Shown piece after piece: positions 1-6,968 of a DNA stretch of 23,898 nt. The stretch spans positions 6,988 to 30,885 of the forward strand of contig DCGM01000041.1 in assembly GCA_002315255.1 (NCBI GenBank), in the 5' to 3' direction. The notes beneath the pieces were generated by a model that saw only the letters and a list, made by a program, of their open reading frames with translations, ran no database searches and had not been told where the DNA came from. How positions within the stretch are numbered: the first letter of the stretch is position 1; each line of letters begins with the position of its first letter. This DNA is from Lachnospiraceae bacterium UBA1778 (GTDB taxonomy: Bacteria > Bacillota > Clostridia > Lachnospirales > Lachnospiraceae). The position numbers and the translations under genes were made by a program.

Positions 1-602
1 AGTCCGGCGGCCATGGCCAGTACGGTGATGTCCGTATGCGCTTCTCCCCGTCAGGTGACAATGAGAAGGCGTATGTCTTCGAAGAGCAGGTTGTCGGCGG
101 TTCCGTTCCGCGTAACTTCTTCCCGGCAGTTGAGAAGGGTGTCCAGGAATGTGTCGTTGCAGGTCCGTTAGCAGGTTATCCGGTTGTCGGTGTCCGTGCG
201 GTCCTTTACGATGGTTCTTATCATCCGGTTGACTCCTCCGAGCAGGCATTCAAGACCGCTACCTCGTTAGCATTCAAGGATGGCTTCTTAAAGGCTGGTC
301 CGGTTCTTCTCGAGCCGATCATGAACCTGAAGGTTACTGTTCCGAACGATTACACCGGCGATGTTATGGGCGACCTTAACAAGCGTCGTGGCCGTGTGCT
401 CGGCATGAACCCGATCGCCGGCGGCAAGCAGGTAGTCGAAGCTGAAATTCCGGAGATGGAACTGTTCGGTTACTGCACAGTCCTTCGTTCTATGACCGGT
501 GGTATCGGCGCTTACGAAGTAAACTTCGATCATTATGAGCAGGCTCCGAGAGACATCCAGGAGAAGGAAGTCGCGAAGAAAGCAGCAGAAGATAAAGAGT
601 AA
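1..602 (+). CDS. EF-G-like translation elongation GTPase, C-terminal part (5' end outside window)
   Basis: This is the last ~200 residues of an EF-G family protein: part of domain IV and all of domain V. The reading frame is open from base 3. It begins with the domain IV signature GGHGQYGDVRMRF and continues through VLLEPIMNLKVTVP, the DLNKRRGRVLGM segment and the LFGY...LRSMTGGIGAYEVNFDHYE end typical of domain V. EF-G catalyses ribosomal translocation and, with RRF, ribosome recycling. Canonical EF-G1 usually reads SGGRGQYGHV and LRSxTQGRGxF at these two sites, whereas this copy has GGHGQYGDV and LRSMTGGIGAY. I therefore call it an EF-G paralogue rather than the main fusA; this rests on motif memory and the GTPase domain is not in the window. 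It ends in a lysine/glutamate-rich tail and is followed at once by a strong terminator, so it closes its own transcript. Confidence 0.88.
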   Translation, partial: SGGHGQYGDVRMRFSPSGDNEKAYVFEEQVVGGSVPRNFFPAVEKGVQECVVAGPLAGYPVVGVRAVLYDGSYHPVDSSEQAFKTATSLAFKDGFLKAGPVLLEPIMNLKVTVPNDYTGDVMGDLNKRRGRVLGMNPIAGGKQVVEAEIPEMELFGYCTVLRSMTGGIGAYEVNFDHYEQAPRDIQEKEVAKKAAEDKE

Positions 603-619
603 CTTTTGCACGATATTCG

Positions 620-650
620 GGAGCCCCTTGTCAAAGGGGCTCCTTCTTTT
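620..650 (+). terminator. Rho-independent terminator after the EF-G-like gene
   Basis: A perfect 10-bp stem, GGAGCCCCTT (620-629) pairing with AAGGGGCTCC (634-643), encloses the loop GTCA and is followed by TTCTTTT. It begins 17 nt after the stop codon and separates the EF-G-like gene from the glucokinase cluster. Confidence 0.93.
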
Positions 651-673
651 AATCAGTGGTTTCAGGAGAAGAT

Positions 674-1621
674 ATGGAAAAACTGATAGCGGGAGTCGAT
701 GTCGGCGGAACGACGATCAAGATTGCATTGTTCCCGACAGAAGGCGAGCCGGTCTGTAAATTTGAAATTAAAACGCGGGTCCGTGAGGAAAAGGATTTCC
801 TTTGGAAGGATATCCGTGACGGGCTTTATGAAAAACTCGATGCGCTCGGAATCGAACGAAGCGCGCTGGCGGCAGTCGGGATGGGAATTCCGGGTCCGAT
901 CACGAAGGCAGGTTATCTTTCTTCCCTCGTAAATCTCGGCGGCTTCGGCGATTGCTATCCGGCGAAGGATCTCGAACGCCTGATGGGAATCCCGTGCATT
1001 GCGGGCAATGACGCGAATGTGGCTGCGATGGGAGAATTCGCCTATGGTGCCGCAAAAGCGTACGACAGTGTCCTCTTCTTTACGTTAGGGACCGGTGTCG
1101 GCGGCGGCGTGATCGTGAACGGCGAACTCGTGTCGGGCGAACATGGTTTGGGCGGCGAACTCGGCCATCTCGTCGTAAATCCGGACGAAACGGATTCCTG
1201 CAACTGCGGAAACCGGGGATGCCTCGAGCAGTACTGCTCCGCGACAGGAATTGTCCGGATGGCGAAGAAATTTTTACTGGAGACGGAGATTCCGTCCGTA
1301 CTCCGTGACGGACGTGACATTTCCTGCCGTGTCGTCTGCGAAGCGGCGGAAAATCATGACCCTGTAGGAGAAAAAGTAGTTGATCTCTTTGGAAAATATA
1401 TGGGACTGATCTGTGCGCACATGGTGCTGACGCTGGATCCCGAGGCGATCATCCTCGGCGGCGGCGTTTCGCGCTCCGGAAAGCTTTTAACAGACCCCAT
1501 TGAAAAATATATGGCGGAATATTCGCACATCGCGATGCATAAGCCGCCGGTTTTGATTGCGACCCTGGGCAATGATGCCGGCGTCTATGGCGCTGCGGCG
1601 CTCGCCCGGAAACTGATATAA
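674..1621 (+). CDS. glcK: ROK-family glucokinase
   Basis: A 315-residue ROK kinase predicted to phosphorylate glucose to glucose-6-phosphate with ATP in the cytoplasm. Visible features are the N-terminal phosphate-binding motif DVGGTTIK, the catalytic aspartate in GNDANVAA (Asp113), and the structural zinc site made of His165 (GELGH) and C-N-C-G-N-R-G-C (Cys176, Cys178, Cys183). The start at 674 is preferred over the in-frame ATG at 656 because AGGAG at 664-668 sits 5 nt upstream and the protein then begins directly at the ROK fold (MEKLIAGVDVGG). Length is normal for the family. It opens a long co-directional gene cluster. The substrate could be another hexose or an N-acetylhexosamine; glucokinase is the most likely reading for this Firmicutes type. 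Confidence 0.9.
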   Translation: MEKLIAGVDVGGTTIKIALFPTEGEPVCKFEIKTRVREEKDFLWKDIRDGLYEKLDALGIERSALAAVGMGIPGPITKAGYLSSLVNLGGFGDCYPAKDLERLMGIPCIAGNDANVAAMGEFAYGAAKAYDSVLFFTLGTGVGGGVIVNGELVSGEHGLGGELGHLVVNPDETDSCNCGNRGCLEQYCSATGIVRMAKKFLLETEIPSVLRDGRDISCRVVCEAAENHDPVGEKVVDLFGKYMGLICAHMVLTLDPEAIILGGGVSRSGKLLTDPIEKYMAEYSHIAMHKPPVLIATLGNDAGVYGAAALARKLI

Positions 1622-1685
1622 CACGGCGGAGAAACCGTCGGATGAGGAGGAAGCACGTCTCATTTGCGTGACAGGAATCCATAAA

Positions 1686-3491
1686 ATGAAAAAAAGAACG
1701 ATCGGAAAAGTGCTGAAGATGCTCCGGCCGTACCGTGTCACGGTAGGGCTGTCGGTCATTGCGGCACTTTTTTCAGTTCTCGCGACCTTATATATCCCGA
1801 TCCGGATCGGAAATGCGGTCGACCGGATCATTTCTTTAGGAAAAGTCGACTTTCCGTCGCTGCTCATTGACCTCGTGATGATCTTCTGCACGGCGCTTTT
1901 CCGCTCCTTCTGCCAGTGGATTCACGATATTCTGAACAATGATATCGTGACGCATACCGTTCAGAACCTTCGCATCCGCGCCTTCGCGCACCTTCAGCAT
2001 CTGCCGGTTTCCTTCCTCGATAAGAATGCTTCCGGCGATATTTTAAACCGCGTGATCGCTGATGCGGACACTTTCGCGGACGGCTTTCTGCTCGGGTTCT
2101 CCCAGCTGATTTCCGGTATTCTGACGATTGTGGGCACGCTCGTCTTTATGCTGACGGTCAATTTCTGGATCACCCTTTTAGTCGTGGTGCTGACGCCGCT
2201 TTCTTTGTTTATCGCGAAGCTGATCGCGGGGAAGACGCATGCATACTATGTCGCGCAGGCGAAGAGCCGCGGGCGTGAAACAGCATACGTGTATGAGATG
2301 GTCGGAAACGAAAAAGTAGTCCGCGCCTATGGGCAGGAAAAACGCGTTTCCGCCGTATTCTCCGGGCTTAACGAAACGCTCCGGAAGGACTCGATGCGCG
2401 CTGTATTCGCGTCCTCTCTCGTGAACCCGACGACGCGTTTCGTCAACTCGCTCGTCTATGCCGGCGTCGGCGGTCTCGGCGCGTATTTCACGATTGCAGG
2501 CAGCTTGTCTGTCGGCAGTCTTACCTGCTTTTTAACGTATGCGAAGGCTTATACAAAGCCTTTCAATGATATCTCATCCGTTCTCGCGGAATTAGAAAAC
2601 GCGCTTGTATCGGCAGAGCGGCTCTTCGAGCTTATCGAGGAAACGCCCGAGTCGATGGGGCCGTATCAGATGAATTCAGAGATGAAACCCGAGACGGATC
2701 GTGAAACAGACTGCAAAACGGATTGTGAAACAGACCGCGGAACGGACGCTGACAGCCTCGCAGTGGAATTTTCTGACGTCTCGTTCGCTTATGATCCTTC
2801 CGAGCCGCTCATTGAGCACCTGAATCTTCAGGCGAAACCGGGGCAGCATATCGCGATCGTCGGACGGACAGGCTGCGGAAAGACAACGTTAATCAACCTT
2901 CTGATGCGGTTTTACGATGTGGATGGCGGCGTTATCCGCGTCGGCGGCACCGACATCCGCGAAATGGACCGCTCCGATCTTCGGAAACGGTTCGGAATGG
3001 TGCTTCAGGACACTTGGCTTCGCGAGGGCACGGTGCGGGAGAACCTCCTCATAGGAAAACCGGACGCGACGGAAACAGAGATCGAGCGGGCGGCGCGGGA
3101 GACGCGGGCGCACGACTTTATCAAGCGTCTGCCGAAAGGCTATGACACCCTGATTACCGAGGGCGGCGGAAACCTGTCGCAGGGACAGCGCCAGCTTCTC
3201 TGCATTACGCGTGTGATGCTTGCAGACCCGGAAATGCTGATTCTCGATGAAGCGACTTCTTCGGTCGATACGCGGACGGAAATTAAGATTCAAGCGGCTT
3301 TTGACCGGCTGATGCGGGGACGAACGAGCTTTATCGTCGCGCACCGGCTGTCCACGATCCGGCATGCCGACTGCATTGTCGTGATGGACCGCGGCCATGT
3401 AGTGGAGATGGGGACGCACGAGAGTCTGATGGCGAAGAAGGGGCAGTATTATATGCTCTACGAGAGCCAGTTTAAAGGAGTGGCAGTATGA
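1686..3491 (+). CDS. ABC exporter half-transporter with canonical catalytic residues
   Basis: A 601-residue fusion of a six-helix transmembrane domain (about residues 15-300) and an ATPase domain (about 355-600). The Walker A motif is GRTGCGKT (393-400), the signature LSQGQ (497-501), the Walker B LILDEATSSVD with catalytic Glu522, and the switch histidine His553. The family exports drugs, lipids or peptides; the substrate cannot be read here. LSQGQ in place of LSGGQ with an intact Glu and His is the pattern of the 'canonical' subunit of heterodimeric exporters such as TM287/288. The matching degenerate partner is probably the ABC gene at 6969-8726. The ATG at 1686 is chosen because AGGA at 1673-1676 sits 9 nt upstream; an in-frame GTG at 1668 is the alternative. 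A low-complexity acidic linker of five four-residue repeats joins the two domains. The stop overlaps the birA start as ATGA. Confidence 0.93.
   Translation: MKKRTIGKVLKMLRPYRVTVGLSVIAALFSVLATLYIPIRIGNAVDRIISLGKVDFPSLLIDLVMIFCTALFRSFCQWIHDILNNDIVTHTVQNLRIRAFAHLQHLPVSFLDKNASGDILNRVIADADTFADGFLLGFSQLISGILTIVGTLVFMLTVNFWITLLVVVLTPLSLFIAKLIAGKTHAYYVAQAKSRGRETAYVYEMVGNEKVVRAYGQEKRVSAVFSGLNETLRKDSMRAVFASSLVNPTTRFVNSLVYAGVGGLGAYFTIAGSLSVGSLTCFLTYAKAYTKPFNDISSVLAELENALVSAERLFELIEETPESMGPYQMNSEMKPETDRETDCKTDCETDRGTDADSLAVEFSDVSFAYDPSEPLIEHLNLQAKPGQHIAIVGRTGCGKTTLINLLMRFYDVDGGVIRVGGTDIREMDRSDLRKRFGMVLQDTWLREGTVRENLLIGKPDATETEIERAARETRAHDFIKRLPKGYDTLITEGGGNLSQGQRQLLCITRVMLADPEMLILDEATSSVDTRTEIKIQAAFDRLMRGRTSFIVAHRLSTIRHADCIVVMDRGHVVEMGTHESLMAKKGQYYMLYESQFKGVAV
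2691..2750 (+). repeat. Five 12-nt tandem repeats coding the linker of the ABC exporter
   Basis: Five imperfect in-frame copies of a 12-nt unit encode ETDR, ETDC, KTDC, ETDR and GTDA between the membrane and ATPase domains. Codons alternate between copies (ACG GAT against ACA GAC), so the units have diverged at synonymous sites. Confidence 0.85.
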
Positions 3492-4324
3492 AGAAGATTG
3501 ACAGCAGCGAATATACACATTATGAGTTTGACACTGTGGATTCGACGAATCTCGCGGCGAAATGGCATATTACGGAGAACGGTTTGGACGAGCCCGCGAT
3601 TTTCTTCGCGCACGAGCAGACAGCGGGGCGCGGCCGGTTAGGGCGGACCTTCTATTCGCCGAAGGATACGGGCATCTATATGACGCTGGCGTGGCCGATT
3701 GACGTGAACTGCTACGGAAGCTACACCGAGCTTTATACCAATGCAGTCCGCGTGACCGGGAAGGCGGCAGTCGCGGTTGTCCGCGGAATCGAATCGGTCG
3801 TCAATGTTCCTCTTTCCATCAAATGGGTCAATGATATCTACCTCGACGGGCGGAAAATCTGCGGAATTCTGACAGAATCAGTACCGTTTGGCGACAAGCT
3901 CTGGCTTCTCGTCGGAATCGGCGTGAATCTCGATACCGTCGATTTCCCGGAGGAGATTGCATGGAAGGCCGGCTCGCTTTCGTATCATGAGATGCGGCCG
4001 GAAGCGAAGGAATGGATCCGCGAAGCGATCGAAAGAGAGCTGATCGATGAGATGATCCGGCTCGACGAGAATGATTATATCGATATGTACCGCGAGTATT
4101 CCTGCGTCCTTCACGAGCGCGTTGTTTTTGGAACCGAGGAAGAGAAGGAGACCGGAACCGCGATCAGCATCGACGACAAGGGCGCATTGCTCGTCCGGAA
4201 GGATGACGGGACAGAAGTCCGGTTATCGACCGGCGAGATCACGCTGTCGCTTGAGGAAGAGCTTTTAGCGGCAGAAGACCCGTTTGCGGACGGGGAATTC
4301 GACGAGGACGAGGACGAAGAATAA
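3488..4324 (+). CDS. birA: Biotin--[acetyl-CoA-carboxylase] ligase, no DNA-binding domain
   Basis: A 278-residue biotin-protein ligase that activates biotin to biotinyl-AMP and transfers it to a lysine of carboxylase biotin carriers. It carries the biotinyl-adenylate motif GRGRLGR (residues 47-53) and KWVNDIYLDGRKICGIL (from Lys112; the usual form is KWPND). The protein begins directly in the catalytic domain (YEFDTVDSTN), so it lacks the N-terminal winged helix of repressor-type BirA and should not regulate transcription. A C-terminal SH3-like region is followed by an unusually acidic tail ending DEDEDEE. AAGGAG at 3475-3480 supports the start, and the ATG overlaps the upstream ABC stop by 4 nt, implying translational coupling. 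The 3' end is followed by a near-copy of its last codons and stop. Confidence 0.92.
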   Translation: MKKIDSSEYTHYEFDTVDSTNLAAKWHITENGLDEPAIFFAHEQTAGRGRLGRTFYSPKDTGIYMTLAWPIDVNCYGSYTELYTNAVRVTGKAAVAVVRGIESVVNVPLSIKWVNDIYLDGRKICGILTESVPFGDKLWLLVGIGVNLDTVDFPEEIAWKAGSLSYHEMRPEAKEWIREAIERELIDEMIRLDENDYIDMYREYSCVLHERVVFGTEEEKETGTAISIDDKGALLVRKDDGTEVRLSTGEITLSLEEELLAAEDPFADGEFDEDEDEE

Positions 4325-4361
4325 CGACGCGGAATACTGCGAGGACGAAGGCGAAGAATAA
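4301..4361 (+). repeat. Imperfect duplication of the birA 3' end including its stop codon
   Basis: The last eight codons of birA (4301-4324, coding DEDEDEE-stop) are echoed 37 nt later, in the +1 frame, by 4338-4361, coding CEDEGEE-stop. The stretch between also reads as acidic codons in that +1 frame (D-A-E-Y). Confidence 0.55.
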
Positions 4362-4446
4362 TGCCACGGACTTAAATCGCAGCGTAAGAGCAAAAACAGC
4401 CGATCAGTAAAGAGAGACCAAATAAAGACTACCTTAGGAGACCGAC

Positions 4447-5454
4447 ATGAATCTGATTATCCCGAAAGATTATGATCCCCACCTTTCCGTGCGCGAGACG
4501 GAAGAGGCTATCAAATATATCCGAGACACGTTCCAGAAGGAGTTCGGACGCGTTATGCGCCTCGAGCGTATTTCTGCGCCGCTTTTTGTCGCGAAATCGA
4601 GCGGTTTAAATGACAACTTAAGCGGAGTTGAGCGGCCGGTCGCATTTGACGCGCCGGGCGTTTCCGGCGAGGACTTCGAGATCGTCCAGTCACTCGCGAA
4701 ATGGAAGCGTATCGCATTAAAGGAATACGGCTTTAAGCCGGGCGAAGGCCTCTATACAAACATGAACGCTATCCGCCGCGATGAAGTGCCGGATAACCTC
4801 CATTCTATGTATGTCGACCAATGGGACTGGGAACGGGTCATTACCCGCGAGCAGCGCTGCGAGGAATACCTTCGCGAAACGGTCGAAAAGATTTTCACGG
4901 TAATCAAGCACCTCGAGCACGAGACCTGGTATCAGTATCCGAACGCGTTTAAGAAGCTGCCGGATAAGATTCATTTTGTCGACTCGGAAGAGCTTTTGAA
5001 GCGGTATCCGGATAAGACGCCGAAGGAGCGCGAGAACCTGATCACGAAGGAATACGGTTGTGTGTTCCTGATGCGGATCGGCGACAAGCTCACCAACGGA
5101 AAGCCGCACGACGGGCGTGCGCCGGACTACGACGACTGGTCGCTGAACGGCGACATCCTTTTCTGGTTTGACCTTTTGGACTGCGCACTTGAGATTTCGT
5201 CTATGGGCATCCGCGTAGACGAGAAGGCGCTCGCTTATCAGCTGAAGGAAGCCGGTTGTGAAGACCGGAAAACGCTTCCGTATCACAAGGCTCTGTTAAA
5301 CGGCGAACTTCCGTATACGATCGGCGGCGGCATCGGGCAGTCGCGTCTCTGCATGCTGCTCCTGAACCGCGCGCATGTCGGTGAAGTTCAGGCTTCCGTC
5401 TGGCCGGAAAAGATGCGGGAAACCTGCCAGGAGAACGGAATCATCTTGCTGTAA
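4447..5454 (+). CDS. asnA: Aspartate--ammonia ligase (AsnA-type asparagine synthetase)
   Basis: A 335-residue, full-length AsnA that makes asparagine from aspartate and ammonia with ATP-to-AMP cleavage. The fold is that of class II aspartyl-tRNA synthetase cores. The sequence closely follows E. coli AsnA: DNLSGVERPVAFD near the start, SLAKWKR, GEGLYTNMNAIRRDE, YVDQWDWERV, DKIHFVDSEELLKRYPD, RAPDYDDWSLNGDILFW, SSMGIRVD and the C-terminal ATP-site motif GGGIGQSRLCMLLL. AGGAG at 4436-4440, 6 nt before the ATG, fixes the start. A gap of 122 nt separates it from birA, with no terminator visible. No T-box or other leader was recognised, so regulation by asparagine cannot be claimed. Confidence 0.97.
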   Translation: MNLIIPKDYDPHLSVRETEEAIKYIRDTFQKEFGRVMRLERISAPLFVAKSSGLNDNLSGVERPVAFDAPGVSGEDFEIVQSLAKWKRIALKEYGFKPGEGLYTNMNAIRRDEVPDNLHSMYVDQWDWERVITREQRCEEYLRETVEKIFTVIKHLEHETWYQYPNAFKKLPDKIHFVDSEELLKRYPDKTPKERENLITKEYGCVFLMRIGDKLTNGKPHDGRAPDYDDWSLNGDILFWFDLLDCALEISSMGIRVDEKALAYQLKEAGCEDRKTLPYHKALLNGELPYTIGGGIGQSRLCMLLLNRAHVGEVQASVWPEKMRETCQENGIILL

Positions 5455-5610
5455 GGCGGTAAGCGGTTTAAGGAAAAGCGGCTCCGGTCAGACTGCCGGC
5501 AGGCACTTATCAGCTGAAAGTAAATGATATAACAAACGGAAAAAACATACAAACTATTATCGGTAAAGACAAATAAAACAGTATATTCGACAGATAAAAA
5601 GGCGGAAAAA

Positions 5611-6888
5611 ATGACAAAAAATAACGCAAAGTACGACATTAACAAGCTCCTGACATTTTTAAAAGAGGCCCCGACTGCATTTCAGGCGGCTGATACGCTG
5701 GCGGCTGAATTAAGCGCGGCGGGCGGACAGGAGCTCTTTGAGAAGGAGCATTGGAAAATCGAAAAAGAGAAGCTTTATTATGTGCGCCGGAACGGCTCTG
5801 CGCTGATAGCTTTCTATGTGCCGAAGGATGCGAAAGCATACCGTGTCTATGCGGCGCATGGCGATTCGCCGTCGTATAAGGTAAAAGAGAATCCGCAGAT
5901 TTCGGTAGAAGGAAAATATGTCAAGCTGAACGTGGAAACCTACGGCGGCATGATCGATTACACCTGGCTCGACCGACCGCTTTCTGTCGCGGGGCGCGTG
6001 TTCACGATCGAAAACGGGCTGCCGGTTTCGCACTCGTTTGCCGCGAAGCGGGATCTCCTTCTGATCCCGAGCGTCGCGATCCATCTGACCCGCGACAGCA
6101 GCGATTCACGCACCTTTAATCCGCAGGTCGACATGCTCCCGCTTTTTGGCAATGCGTCGAAGAACGACCGCTTTATGGAAATCATTGCCGAGGAAGCCGG
6201 CGTCGAAAAGGATGCAATTATCGCGCATGACCTGTTCCTTTATAACCGCGAAGAGCCGCGCGTCTGGGGCGCAGATTCGGAGTTTTTCTCCGGTCCGCAT
6301 ATCGATGACCTCGAGTGCGCATTGGGCGGCTTCTTAGGTTTTATGGCAGGAAATAAAAAAGAAAATATCAGCGTGTTTGCGCTGTTTGATAACGAGGAAG
6401 TCGGTAGCGCAAGCCGTCAGGGCGCGGCATCGACCTTCCTTTCCGACCTTCTCACGCGGATCAGCGAGGGCCTTCAGGAAACGAAGGAAGATTACTTCTG
6501 CCGGATCGCCGACTCCTTCCTGATCTCCGCGGACAATGGGCATGCGCTCCATCCGAATCATCCGGAGAAGGCGGACCCGACGAACCGCCCGACTGTGAAC
6601 GGCGGCGTTCTCTTAAAGTTCAGCGCGAACCAGCGGTACACGACCGACGGACTTACAGCGGCGCTTTTTAAGAAAATCTGCCAGGATGCGGGGGTGCCGT
6701 TCCAGCTGTTCTTTAACCGTTCTGATATGCGCGGCGGCTCCACGCTTGGAAACCTGTCAATCCTTCAGGTGCCGATGGCCACGGCGGATATCGGCCTCGC
6801 GCAGCTCGCGATGCACTCGTCGTACGAAACTGCCGGCGTGAAGGATTTTGAGTATCTTTGTAAATTTGCGGAAACGTTTTTCGAGTAA
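5611..6888 (+). CDS. apeB: M18-family aminopeptidase
   Basis: A 425-residue cytoplasmic metallo-aminopeptidase of the M18 (aspartyl aminopeptidase) family, which trims N-terminal residues from peptides using a di-metal centre. Visible motifs are AAHGDSPSYK (His83, Asp85), GPHIDDLECALGGFLGFM (Asp232/233), FDNEEVGSASRQGA (Glu262/263), ADNGHALHPNHPEK, KFSANQRYTTD, RSDMRGGSTLGNLS, and near the end MATADIGLAQLAMHSSYE with a late histidine ligand. Length is normal. The ribosome binding site is weak (AAGGCGG before the ATG at 5611). The 156-nt gap upstream shows no clear terminator or promoter, so the gene may share the long transcript. Substrate preference (acidic, hydrophobic or broad) cannot be read from sequence. 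Confidence 0.94.
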   Translation: MTKNNAKYDINKLLTFLKEAPTAFQAADTLAAELSAAGGQELFEKEHWKIEKEKLYYVRRNGSALIAFYVPKDAKAYRVYAAHGDSPSYKVKENPQISVEGKYVKLNVETYGGMIDYTWLDRPLSVAGRVFTIENGLPVSHSFAAKRDLLLIPSVAIHLTRDSSDSRTFNPQVDMLPLFGNASKNDRFMEIIAEEAGVEKDAIIAHDLFLYNREEPRVWGADSEFFSGPHIDDLECALGGFLGFMAGNKKENISVFALFDNEEVGSASRQGAASTFLSDLLTRISEGLQETKEDYFCRIADSFLISADNGHALHPNHPEKADPTNRPTVNGGVLLKFSANQRYTTDGLTAALFKKICQDAGVPFQLFFNRSDMRGGSTLGNLSILQVPMATADIGLAQLAMHSSYETAGVKDFEYLCKFAETFFE

Positions 6889-6897
6889 AACGAAAGT

Positions 6898-6956
6898 ATT
6901 CTGAGATTCGCTTTTGATCTGTAAAACGATCGAATTCTGAAATCTGTTTTGATCTG
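6898..6956 (+). repeat. Imperfect direct repeat in the gap before the second ABC gene
   Basis: ATTCTGAGATTCGCTTTTGATCTG (6898-6921) is followed by a diverged copy at 6934-6956. The last ten bases, TTTTGATCTG, are identical (6912-6921 and 6947-6956). The repeats fill most of the 80-nt intergenic gap. Confidence 0.6.
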
Positions 6957-6968
6957 GAACATAATCTT

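Noticed and set aside
4325..4446. T-box or other asparagine-responsive leader before asnA
   Set aside because: No specifier stem, T-box core or terminator hairpin is visible in the 122 nt.
5455..5610. Terminator after asnA
   Set aside because: The CCGG...CCGG stretch near 5484 cannot form a stable loop and has no T tract.
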